From assembly GCA_948664205.1 (NCBI GenBank), contig CAPNDH010000039.1, forward strand, positions 1 through 12,524: a stretch of DNA of 12,524 nucleotides, written 5' to 3'. Shown here piece by piece: positions 7,071-12,524 of the stretch. A program made the translations under genes and the position numbers. The notes under the pieces are model-generated. The model did no database searches, was not told where the DNA came from, and saw only the letters and a program-made list of their open reading frames with translations. This DNA is from an uncultured Clostridia bacterium (GTDB taxonomy: Bacteria; Bacillota; Clostridia; TANB77; CAG-508). The stretch's first letter is position 1; each line of letters starts with the position of its first letter.

Positions 7071-7901
7071 ATGAAAAATGAATTAGAACAAATAATAAAA
7101 AATGAGTTTATAAACTTTAATGGAAAAGTATCAGTTTATGCAAATGATTTACAAGGAAATGTATTAGAAATTAATTCAAATGAACAATACAATGCAGCAA
7201 GTTGTATAAAAGTATTTATATTAGTAGAATTATTTAAGCAGGTGCATCTTGGAAAAAAATCATTAGAAGAAAAACTGACATATAATAGTAAAAACTATGT
7301 AAATGGAAGTGGAGTATTACAATACCTTACAACTGGACTAAAGTTATCAGTTAAAGATATAGCAACATTAATGATGATTATTAGTGACAATGTAGCTACA
7401 AATATAATGATAGATTACTTAGGAATAGAAAATATTAATTCTACAATAAAAGAACTAGGTTGTACTAACACAGAGTTATACTGTAAATTTGAAACAGTAG
7501 AGGACAAGCCATTTAGCAAAACAACAGTAAAAGACTATGCACATATATTTGAGTTAATAAACAATGAAAAATTATGGGATAAATCAACAAGCAAGCAAAT
7601 AATAGATATAATGAAAAATGGGAAATATCATGAAATGGTAGGTGATGGTATACCAAAAGTATATAGAAAAACTGATAAGGAATTTGTAAACTATATAGCA
7701 ACTAAAAGCGGAAAATATCAAAGCGTAAGAAATGATGGTGGTATAATATCAACTAAATATGGAAACTATATTTTAGCAATTTTTATAAAAGACTTCCCAG
7801 ATGAATATTATTTAAATGACGAAGACATATATAAATATGGCAGAAATATAAGTAATATAATATTTGATAGATATATGGCGTTAAAGGGGAAAATACAGTA
7901 A
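7071..7901 (+). CDS. Class A beta-lactamase-like serine hydrolase
   Basis: A 276-aa protein with the penicillin-recognising fold. The three core motifs are present: Ser44-Cys-Ile-Lys47 (SXXK nucleophile), Ser105-Asp-Asn107 (SDN loop) and Lys212-Ser-Gly214 (KTG equivalent) followed by VRNDGGI. The omega-loop ExxLN motif with the deacylating Glu is not clear; only ETVEDKPFSKTT stands in that region. There is no signal peptide, although true beta-lactamases and penicillin-binding proteins are usually exported. It may therefore act on another substrate in the cytoplasm or be a weak lactamase homologue. The RBS is poor (TGGAGAT, seven bases before ATG). The YjbR gene follows after 20 bases and is probably cotranscribed. 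Confidence 0.82.
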   Translation: MKNELEQIIKNEFINFNGKVSVYANDLQGNVLEINSNEQYNAASCIKVFILVELFKQVHLGKKSLEEKLTYNSKNYVNGSGVLQYLTTGLKLSVKDIATLMMIISDNVATNIMIDYLGIENINSTIKELGCTNTELYCKFETVEDKPFSKTTVKDYAHIFELINNEKLWDKSTSKQIIDIMKNGKYHEMVGDGIPKVYRKTDKEFVNYIATKSGKYQSVRNDGGIISTKYGNYILAIFIKDFPDEYYLNDEDIYKYGRNISNIIFDRYMALKGKIQ

Positions 7902-7921
7902 AATATAATAGGAGACCAACT

Positions 7922-8248
7922 ATGAAAAAAGAAGAAATTATAAAATACTGCTCTACATTATCAAACACATTCGAAGACTATCCATTTCCAGAAGACAACA
8001 TTACAGTAGCAATGAAACATACAAAGAATAAAAAGTGGTTTGCACTAATAATGGAAGTAAAAGGAAAATTATATTTAAATGTAAAAACAGAGCCAAATTA
8101 TTCAGATATACTACGAAATGCCTATGATTATATTATCCCAGCATATCACATGAATAAAGAACATTGGAATACAATAATTGTTAATGATAATGCAGATGAA
8201 ACAATAATAAAAGAACTAATTAAGGGCAGTTATGAGCTAAATAAATAA
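7922..8248 (+). CDS. MmcQ/YjbR family protein
   Basis: A 108-aa small cytoplasmic protein. Its N-terminal KKEEIIKYCSTLSNTFEDYP, the KKWFALIM strand, LYLNVKTEP, and IIPAYHMNKEHWNTI match the YjbR/MmcQ fold (CyaY-like), where the pattern Y-P-F...W-F-A-L...K..P is typical. The family is often labelled DNA-binding, but the biochemical role is not settled. The start has ATAGGAG. It lies 20 bases after the beta-lactamase-like gene, probably as the second gene of that unit. The hairpin at 8267-8302 follows it. Confidence 0.8.
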   Translation: MKKEEIIKYCSTLSNTFEDYPFPEDNITVAMKHTKNKKWFALIMEVKGKLYLNVKTEPNYSDILRNAYDYIIPAYHMNKEHWNTIIVNDNADETIIKELIKGSYELNK

Positions 8249-8266
8249 TAATAAAGTATCAAAAAT

Positions 8267-8302
8267 AAACCATCTCTAATATAATAATATTAGAGGTGGT
8301 TT
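8267..8302 (+). promoter_or_regulatory. 16-bp hairpin that holds the cwlJ ribosome binding site
   Basis: The arms AAACCATCTCTAATAT (8267-8282) and ATATTAGAGGTGGTTT (8287-8302) pair over 16 bp with one G-U, closing on an AATA loop. The right arm contains AGAGGTGG, the only candidate Shine-Dalgarno for the ATG at 8304. The stem followed by TTTT also has the form of an intrinsic terminator for the YjbR gene. Both roles are possible: read-through RNA would hide the cwlJ start. Confidence 0.6.
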
Positions 8303-8303
8303 T

Positions 8304-8753
8304 ATGGCATATTCTGAAAGGGAATTATTAGCAAGAATAATTGAATGTGAAGCAGGTGGTGAGCGGGGACAACCGGTATGAAAGCAGTTGCAAGTGTTGT
8401 AATGAATAGAGTAAATGTTCCAGAAGGAGAATATGCTAGAATTTCTCGGTGGCGGAAGTATTAGAAATATTATTTATCAACAAGGTCAATTTGACTGCGT
8501 GCGTGAACAATTATATGGAAAATATAATTTTCAAAATATATATAATATGAACCCAACAGATGTACATTACTATATAGCCGACTGGGCAATAGCAGGAAAT
8601 AGACTAAATGAAATAGGAGAATGCTTATGGTACTTAAATCCATTCAAACCTACTTGTGATAACACATTTCCACGAAACGGTTCAGGTTCATTTCATACAA
8701 GGTTAGGCAACCACTGTTTTTATAGGCCAACCGCCAAATACAAACAGACCTAA
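8304..8753 (+). CDS. cwlJ: Spore cortex-lytic hydrolase, CwlJ/SleB family; needs three +1 shifts at CGG
   Basis: One 148-aa gene when single bases are skipped at 8364, 8374 and 8447; otherwise it stops at 8381. The corrected N-terminus reads MAYSERELLARIIECEAGGE, then GDNGMKAVASVVMNRV, the start of the SleB/CwlJ hydrolase domain in which the Glu of the ECEA stretch is the likely catalytic acid. The rest contains NIIYQQGQFDCV and ADWAIAGNRL, NEIGECLWYLNPF, GSGSFHTRLGNHCFY, all typical of clostridial members. It has no signal peptide and no peptidoglycan-binding domain, which fits CwlJ rather than SleB. CwlJ degrades spore cortex at germination and depends on GerQ, encoded 15 bases downstream. 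The ATG follows AGAGGTGG, which sits in a hairpin. The three shift sites crowd into 84 bases and restore conserved glycines 21, 24 and 48. Confidence 0.82.
8364..8367 (+). other. CGG +1 shift site 5 (cwlJ)
   Basis: Frame before: GGT GAG CGG GGA. Skipping C8364 gives GGG GAC AAC, so GGEGDN, as expected for the EAGGEG motif of this family. Confidence 0.8.
8374..8377 (+). other. CGG +1 shift site 6 (cwlJ)
   Basis: In the frame set by site 5: GAC AAC CGG TAT. Skipping C8374 gives GGT ATG AAA GCA GTT, coding for NGMKAV. It lies ten bases after site 5. Confidence 0.8.
8447..8450 (+). other. CGG +1 shift site 7 (cwlJ)
   Basis: In the frame set by site 6: ATT TCT CGG TGG CGG AAG TAT TAG. Skipping C8447 gives GGT GGC GGA AGT ATT AGA (GGGSIR). 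A shift at the next in-frame CGG (8453) would also rescue the frame, giving RWGSIR, so the exact site is ambiguous. Confidence 0.7.
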
Positions 8754-8768
8754 AATGGAGGGGAAATA

Positions 8769-9101
8769 ATGCAAGATAATGAAATAAATTATGTAGGCAA
8801 AAGAGAAAACAGGCAAGGAGTAGAAATTAATCAAAATTCACCAGAAGTATTAACAAATAACATATACACACCAGCCTTTTTAAGAGAGCAAATAGGAAAA
8901 TTAGTAAGAGTAGAATTTTTGATAGGAACAAATAACTTAACAGATAGAACAGGAATATTAGAAGACGTTGGAGCAAGCTACATTTTGCTCCGTGCAATAG
9001 AAAGTGGAGTATTAACATATGCAGATATTTACTCAATAAAATTTGTAACAATATCACCATACCCAGTTCCAAGAACAACAATGCCACCACAATATTATTA
9101 A
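8769..9101 (+). CDS. gerQ: Spore coat protein GerQ-like
   Basis: A 110-aa protein of the GerQ group, a spore coat component needed for CwlJ assembly and calcium-dipicolinate-triggered germination in Bacillus. The visible core is FLREQIGKLVRVEFLIGTNN, RTGILEDVGASYILLR, and YADIYSIKFVTI, matching the conserved beta-rich GerQ domain; the N-terminal 35 residues are polar and probably disordered. It has no signal peptide, as expected for a mother-cell-made coat protein. The ATG follows TGGAGGGG with good spacing and lies 15 bases after cwlJ, so the two form an operon. The frame is intact and contains no CGG. Confidence 0.82.
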   Translation: MQDNEINYVGKRENRQGVEINQNSPEVLTNNIYTPAFLREQIGKLVRVEFLIGTNNLTDRTGILEDVGASYILLRAIESGVLTYADIYSIKFVTISPYPVPRTTMPPQYY

Positions 9102-9106
9102 AATAA

Positions 9107-9136
9107 GAATACAGTAAATAGCTTTTGGTTAAACTA
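9107..9136 (+). promoter_or_regulatory. Possible SigG promoter of splB
   Basis: GAATA (9107-9111), 18 bases, TAAACTA (9130-9136), compared with the SigG consensus TGAATA and CATACTA (5 of 7 at -10). SigG control is expected for splB, which is made in the forespore in Bacillus. Transcription would start near 9143, after the left arm of the hairpin below. Confidence 0.4.
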
Positions 9137-9180
9137 ACCTTATTATGGAGGGAAGAAAATGTTTAATCCAAAAGCTATTT
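9116..9180 (+). promoter_or_regulatory. Long hairpin spanning the splB ribosome binding site and start codon
   Basis: The left arm AAATAGCTTTTGGTTAAAC (9116-9134) pairs with GTTTAATCCAAAAGCTATTT (9161-9180) over 19 bp with one bulged base. The 26-base loop contains the GGAGGG site, and the pairing begins at the G of the ATG (9159-9161). The right arm also encodes residues 2-7 of SplB, so the left arm has the remarkable match. Confidence 0.75.
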
Positions 9181-10157
9181 ATTATGAAAGAGAAATTTTA
9201 AATTATGATTTAGGAAAAGAATTAATGGAGAAATATAAAGAAGTACCAAAAATAGAAATCGAAAATCATAATAATATAGAAGAAATGAGAAAAAAATCAA
9301 ACAAAGAATTTGCGAATATGAAAAGAAACTTGATAATAGGTGTTAGAAAAACACATAAATTTGTAGAAAATCATAAAACTTCAGATTATTTAGTACCATA
9401 CACATCATCAGGTTGCACAGCAGCATGTATGTATTGTTATTTAGTATGTAACTATAATAAATGTGCATATTTACGTCTATTTGTAAACAGAGAGAAAATG
9501 TTAGACAAAATAATAAAAACATCTGAAAAGTCAGAAAAAGAATTAACCTTTGAAATAGGGAGTAATAGTGACCTAATATTAGAAAACACAATTACAAATA
9601 ACCTAGTATGGACTATTGAAAACTTTAAAAATACTAACAAAGGGAAATTAACATTTCCAACAAAATTTGACATGGTAGACTCTATATTACCATTAGATCA
9701 TAAAGGAAAAGTAATAATAAGAGTAAGTGTAAACCCAGAAGAAATTATAAACAAAGTAGAATTTGGAACTTCAAGATTAAAAGGAAGAATAGAAGCTATA
9801 AATAAACTAAAAGAAGCGGGCTACAAAATAGGCATTTTAATAGCACCTGTTATACTAGTAGAAAATTGGAAAGAACTATATCATAATTTAATAAAGAGGT
9901 TAAGTGAAGAGCTAACAGAAAAAGTAAAAAAAGATGTATTTTTTGAAATAATATTTATGACCTACAGCTTTGTTCATACAAAAATAAATGAAGAAGCATT
10001 CCCTAATGCAATTTCATTATATGATAAAGAAATGATGACAGGAAGGGGCAAAGGGAAGTATTGGTATAAAAATGAAATACGAAGCGAAGCGGAAATATAT
10101 TTAAGAGATCAAATGCATAAATATTTTCCTAATAATGTAATTGAATATATAGTTTAA
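9159..10157 (+). CDS. splB: Spore photoproduct lyase (radical SAM)
   Basis: A 332-aa enzyme that repairs the UV spore photoproduct (5-thyminyl-5,6-dihydrothymine) to two thymines during germination, using a 4Fe-4S cluster and S-adenosylmethionine. The cluster motif CX3CX2C is at Cys86, Cys90, Cys93 (CTAACMYC), followed by the YLV segment and two more cysteines (97, 102) that could include the hydrogen-donor cysteine or a second role. Downstream LTFEIGSNSD, VIIRVSVNPEEIINKVEFGT and the R-x-E-A-I-N-K-L-K-E-A-G-Y helix fit the partial TIM barrel of this family. The length is normal. The start has GGAGGG. It follows gerQ after 57 bases with a possible promoter of its own. The call is firm for the family; the cysteine-rich loop fits the clostridial subgroup. 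Confidence 0.88.
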   Translation: MFNPKAIYYEREILNYDLGKELMEKYKEVPKIEIENHNNIEEMRKKSNKEFANMKRNLIIGVRKTHKFVENHKTSDYLVPYTSSGCTAACMYCYLVCNYNKCAYLRLFVNREKMLDKIIKTSEKSEKELTFEIGSNSDLILENTITNNLVWTIENFKNTNKGKLTFPTKFDMVDSILPLDHKGKVIIRVSVNPEEIINKVEFGTSRLKGRIEAINKLKEAGYKIGILIAPVILVENWKELYHNLIKRLSEELTEKVKKDVFFEIIFMTYSFVHTKINEEAFPNAISLYDKEMMTGRGKGKYWYKNEIRSEAEIYLRDQMHKYFPNNVIEYIV

Positions 10158-10163
10158 AAACAC

Positions 10164-10192
10164 TTGCAAAATTATGTTAAATATGATAATAT
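10164..10192 (+). promoter_or_regulatory. Probable promoter of the unknown gene at 10249
   Basis: TTGCAA (10164-10169), 17 bases, TAATAT (10187-10192). The spacer and part of the -10 are the same 19-mer, AATTATGTTAAATATGATA (10170-10188), as before the gene at 5849. Confidence 0.5.
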
Positions 10193-10248
10193 AGTTCAGT
10201 AATAATCAATTTATATAAAACTCTAAAATAATTTAAGGAGGAAATAGT

Positions 10249-10689
10249 ATGGAAAAAACAGCTAAACGGGACTTTAAAGTAGGAGACGAAATTTATGTAG
10301 TTGATTACTGGGGAGCTGCAGCTTTTGAAGCATATGCACAAATTATTCAAGTTAATCATGAAAAACAAAATTTTTTAGCAGTCTTATATGGTGATACATA
10401 CAAAACATACTGTTTTAAAGATTATGGACGTTTAATTTTTGATACTAAACAAAAAGCAATTCAAGCTGCATATTTATTGCCAAAGCCAACTTCATTTGTA
10501 TGGCAAATAATTGGTAATAGAGTATACAAAAAAACAGTTCTTAATATAAGTAGTAGATATATTAATGGGGCTACTGATTTAGTAATAGAGTTAAATAAAG
10601 GCAAAGAAGTTTCTATAAAAGAGATAGACGTAACTATTTTTAAAAATGAGCAACAAGCAAGAAAAATAGTTAATTCAAAAACTGATTAG
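10249..10689 (+). CDS. Hypothetical protein, 146 aa
   Basis: I do not recognise a family. The N-terminus (FKVGDEIYVVDY, then AYAQIIQVNHEKQNFLAVLY) looks like a small SH3- or KOW-like beta-barrel. KQKAIQAAYLL is helical, and the second half returns to beta-strands (VWQIIGNRVYKKTVLNI, LVIELNKGKEVSIKEIDVTI). It has no signal peptide or membrane segment and is probably cytoplasmic. The RBS is strong (AAGGAGG, eight bases before ATG). A terminator follows. Codon 7 is CGG (10267-10269, K-CGG-D) and is read in the zero frame; a +1 shift would reach TAG within four codons. It shares promoter sequence with the gene at 5849. Confidence 0.8.
   Translation: MEKTAKRDFKVGDEIYVVDYWGAAAFEAYAQIIQVNHEKQNFLAVLYGDTYKTYCFKDYGRLIFDTKQKAIQAAYLLPKPTSFVWQIIGNRVYKKTVLNISSRYINGATDLVIELNKGKEVSIKEIDVTIFKNEQQARKIVNSKTD
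10267..10269 (+). other. In-frame CGG read without a shift (control case 2)
   Basis: GCT AAA CGG GAC TTT AAA GTA. The zero frame stays open for 139 more codons, while skipping the C gives GGG ACT TTA AAG TAG. The base before CGG is A, as in the other unshifted case. Confidence 0.75.
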
Positions 10690-10705
10690 TTATATCAGTT
10701 ATTTA

Positions 10706-10741
10706 AAGAAAAGGTGTAGACAATTGTTTATGCCTTTTCTT
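10706..10741 (+). terminator. Intrinsic terminator after the gene at 10249
   Basis: AAGAAAAGG (10706-10714) and CCTTTTCTT (10733-10741) form a 9-bp stem around an 18-base loop; the T-rich right arm supplies the tract. Confidence 0.6.
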
Positions 10742-10767
10742 CTTGCTAAAAATTTTCTCAAAATCCC

Positions 10768-10796
10768 TTGTGCTTTTTTAAATTTGCTTATATAAT
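10768..10796 (+). promoter_or_regulatory. SigA promoter of pta-ackA
   Basis: TTGTGC (10768-10773), exactly 17 bases, consensus TATAAT (10791-10796). Transcription would start near 10803, about 30 bases before the pta ATG. Confidence 0.75.
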
Positions 10797-10831
10797 AATA
10801 AAGGACAAAAAAAGAAAGGAGAACGAAGAAG

Positions 10832-11833
10832 ATGTCTTTTATAGATAATATAAAAGCAAGAGCAAAACAAGATATAAAAACAATATGCTTACCTGAAAGT
10901 GAAGATATACGTGTTTTAAAAGGTGCAGAACAGGTATTACAAGAAGGTTATGCAGATATTATATTAATAGGAAATAAAAAAGAAATAAATGAATTAGCAA
11001 AGCAAAATAATATAAACCTTGAAGGAGCTAAAATAGTTGACCCAAAAGCTAGTGAAAAGTTTAGTGAATATGCCAATAAGTTTTATGAACTAAGAAAAGC
11101 TAAAGGAATGACAATAGAAAAAGCAAAAGAAATCATGAAAAATAATGTATACTTTGGAATAATGATGGTAAAAGAAGGAGATAGTGATGGTTTAGTATCT
11201 GGTGCTTGTCACTCAACAGCAGATACTTTAAGGCCAGCTCTTCAAATATTAAAAACAGCCCCTGGAACAAAACTAGTATCAGCATTTTTCTTAATGATAG
11301 TTCCAAACTGTGAATATGGAGAAAAAGGATCATTTGTATTTGGTGACTGCGGGCTAAATGAATATCCAGACCCAGAAGCATTATCAGAAATAGCAATATC
11401 ATCAAGTAAAAGTTTCAAACAATTAGTAGGAGCAGAGCCAAAAGTAGCCATGCTATCATACTCTACATATGCAAGTGCCCATTCACCACTTACAGATAAA
11501 GTAGTAGAAGCTACTAAAATATTAAAAGAAAAAATGCCAGACCTAATAGCAGATGGAGAATTGCAACTAGACGCAGCAATAATTCCAGAAATAGCAAAAT
11601 CAAAAGCACCAGGAAGTGAAGTGGCAGGAAAGGCAAATACATTAATATTCCCAGACCTAGATGCAGGAAACATAGGTTATAAACTAGTACAAAGACTAGC
11701 AAAAGCAGAAGCTTATGGTCCTCTATGTCAAGGAATAGCAAAACCAGTAAACGACTTATCAAGAGGGTGTTCAGCAGAAGATATTGCAGGTGTAGTAGCA
11801 ATAACAGCAGTGCAAGCACAAAGTGGAAGTTAG
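10832..11833 (+). CDS. pta: Phosphate acetyltransferase
   Basis: A 333-aa enzyme converting acetyl-CoA and phosphate to acetyl phosphate and CoA, the first step of acetate formation with ATP gain. The N-terminus (TICLPESEDIRVLKGAEQVL), the SDGLVSGACHSTADTLRPAL segment, the FVFGDCGLNEYPDPEALSEI segment and the C-terminal FPDLDAGNIGYKLVQRLAKA are all typical of the short, single-domain Pta; the long N-terminal extension of enteric enzymes is absent. The start has AAAGGAGA. It leads an operon with a small ORF and ackA. It is probably highly expressed, shows clean codon use and has no in-frame CGG. Confidence 0.97.
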   Translation: MSFIDNIKARAKQDIKTICLPESEDIRVLKGAEQVLQEGYADIILIGNKKEINELAKQNNINLEGAKIVDPKASEKFSEYANKFYELRKAKGMTIEKAKEIMKNNVYFGIMMVKEGDSDGLVSGACHSTADTLRPALQILKTAPGTKLVSAFFLMIVPNCEYGEKGSFVFGDCGLNEYPDPEALSEIAISSSKSFKQLVGAEPKVAMLSYSTYASAHSPLTDKVVEATKILKEKMPDLIADGELQLDAAIIPEIAKSKAPGSEVAGKANTLIFPDLDAGNIGYKLVQRLAKAEAYGPLCQGIAKPVNDLSRGCSAEDIAGVVAITAVQAQSGS

Positions 11834-11836
11834 AAG

Positions 11837-11868
11837 TTGGAAGTTGGAATTCAAATATAAACTTCCAA
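11837..11868 (+). other. Small inverted repeat after pta
   Basis: TTGGAAGT (11837-11844) and ACTTCCAA (11861-11868) can form an 8-bp stem. The left side is part of a run of GGAAGTT-like direct repeats spanning the pta stop. It has no T-run, so it may reduce read-through or protect the pta mRNA end rather than stop transcription. Confidence 0.3.
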
Positions 11869-11886
11869 ATCTGAAAATTATAAAAA

Positions 11887-11939
11887 TGTAGGGGCTTAAT
11901 CGATAAGGAATACCTGTAAGAATTTACCGAATTACGCCC
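11887..11939. repeat. Degenerate GTAGGGG-family element
   Basis: TGTAGGGGCTTAATCG at the left and CGAATTACGCCC at the right are imperfect inverted ends around a 25-base middle. It resembles the elements at 1079, 1133 and 4348 and lies inside the pta-ackA operon, so the operon tolerates it. Confidence 0.45.
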
Positions 11940-11974
11940 AAAGAAATACAAAAACAAGAAAGGATGTTGAATTA

Positions 11975-12193
11975 GTGAGCGAAAATATAGATATATCTAA
12001 TTGGTCAAAGCAAAGAAGAATGGATTTTATTAGAACATTAAATAAAAATATGATAAACTATGAAAATAATATTGAAAGATCAATGGCACGCTCAGATAGA
12101 GCAGAATGGGACCATTTAAAAGATGATAAAACACACAGAATGTCAAAGACAGAATATCAAAAAATAAATAAAGAAAGAGAAGGGGAGAGATAG
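11975..12193 (+). CDS. Small charged hypothetical protein between pta and ackA
   Basis: A 72-aa ORF from GTG, with AAAGG eleven bases upstream. It is very hydrophilic and mostly helical by eye (WSKQRRMDFIRTLNKNM, NIERSMARSDRAEWDHLKDD, end KINKEREGER), with no signal peptide, membrane segment, cysteine or recognised motif. It ends two bases before the ackA ATG, so its translation is probably coupled to ackA. An ATG-only reading would start at 12021 (MDFIRTL) with no good RBS, so I prefer GTG. The function is unknown. Confidence 0.6.
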   Translation: MSENIDISNWSKQRRMDFIRTLNKNMINYENNIERSMARSDRAEWDHLKDDKTHRMSKTEYQKINKEREGER

Positions 12194-12195
12194 AA

Positions 12196-12524
12196 ATGAA
12201 AATCTTAGTATTAAACAGTGGTAGTTCATCACTAAAATATCAATTAATCGATATGGAAAATGAACAAGTATTAGCAAAAGGAAATTATGAAAAAATAGGA
12301 ATGGAAGGTTCATTCGTAACACACAAAGCAAATGGAGAAAAATATAAATATGAAAGAACAGTTAAAAATCATGAAGAAGCAATAACATTTGTATTAGAAC
12401 AATTTACAGATAGCGACCATGGCGTAATTTCTTCATTAGACGAAATAACAGCAGTAGGACACAGAGTAGTTCATGGAGGAGAAAAATTCAATAAATCAGT
12501 AGTAATTACAGATGAAGTAATAGA
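12196..12524 (+). CDS. ackA: Acetate kinase, 5' part
   Basis: The first 109 codons of acetate kinase, which turns acetyl phosphate and ADP into acetate and ATP. MKILVLNSGSSSLKYQLIDM is the family's N-terminal phosphate-binding strand-loop (ASKHA fold), and AVGHRVVHGGEKF carries the conserved GHRVVHGG with its active-site Arg and His. The gene continues beyond the window end. The RBS is AGGGGAG, eight bases before ATG. It follows pta in the usual order, separated by the small ORF. Confidence 0.97.
   Translation, partial: MKILVLNSGSSSLKYQLIDMENEQVLAKGNYEKIGMEGSFVTHKANGEKYKYERTVKNHEEAITFVLEQFTDSDHGVISSLDEITAVGHRVVHGGEKFNKSVVITDEVI

Noticed and set aside
3176..8450. Simple reassignment of CGG to another amino acid
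   Set aside because: Reassignment keeps the frame; here every one of the seven sites changes frame by one base, and reading CGG as any amino acid still meets a stop or loses the domain.
1955..8753. Ordinary pseudogenes
   Set aside because: Seven lesions of one identical kind (extra C before an in-frame GGN) and no other stop, indel or loss of motif do not fit random decay. Systematic sequencing error remains possible and is stated as the main alternative.

Overview
The window is a low-GC, almost entirely plus-strand stretch from a spore-forming Firmicute, most likely an uncultured member of the Clostridia. This rests on AGA/AAA/TTA-rich codon use, strong AGGAGG-type ribosome binding sites, sortase-anchored and dockerin proteins, a cwlJ/gerQ/splB spore block, and a pta-ackA acetate operon. 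I cannot place it at genus level.

Layout. (1) 45-1829: an LPKTG-anchored cohesin-like surface protein and a sortase. (2) 1955-4207: a secreted N-acetylglucosaminidase with SH3, two Big2 domains and a C-terminal dockerin, followed by two palindromic elements (4208-4492). (3) 4520-5762: a membrane-anchored protein with a cohesin-like domain and two cadherin-like domains, the probable docking partner of (2). (4) 5849-8248: an unknown gene, a Nudix hydrolase, a block of four hairpins, a class A beta-lactamase-like protein and a YjbR/MmcQ protein. (5) 8304-10157: spore genes cwlJ, gerQ and splB. (6) 10249-10689: an unknown gene. (7) 10832-12524: pta, a small charged ORF and the 5' part of ackA.

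The main discovery candidate is a recurring +1 frameshift. Three otherwise intact genes (glucosaminidase, cohesin-like protein, CwlJ) are each broken into pieces by conventional translation. All seven breaks have one form: the in-frame codon is CGG, and skipping its C puts a GGN glycine codon in frame and restores the expected domain (SH3 end, second dockerin repeat, cadherin-like domain start, the EAGGEG..GMKAVA motif of CwlJ). No other lesion is present in these genes. Two further in-frame CGG codons (5987 and 10267) are read without a shift; both are preceded by A, whereas the seven shift sites are preceded by C, T or G. This suggests a genome-wide CGG-directed +1 frameshift, or a quadruplet CGGN read as glycine. 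A systematic sequencing artefact is the main alternative.

A second signal is start-site structure in the spore genes. The cwlJ ribosome binding site lies in the 3' arm of a 16-bp hairpin. The splB ribosome binding site and start codon sit in the loop of a 19-bp hairpin whose left arm overlaps a possible SigG promoter, so only long read-through transcripts would carry the hairpin.
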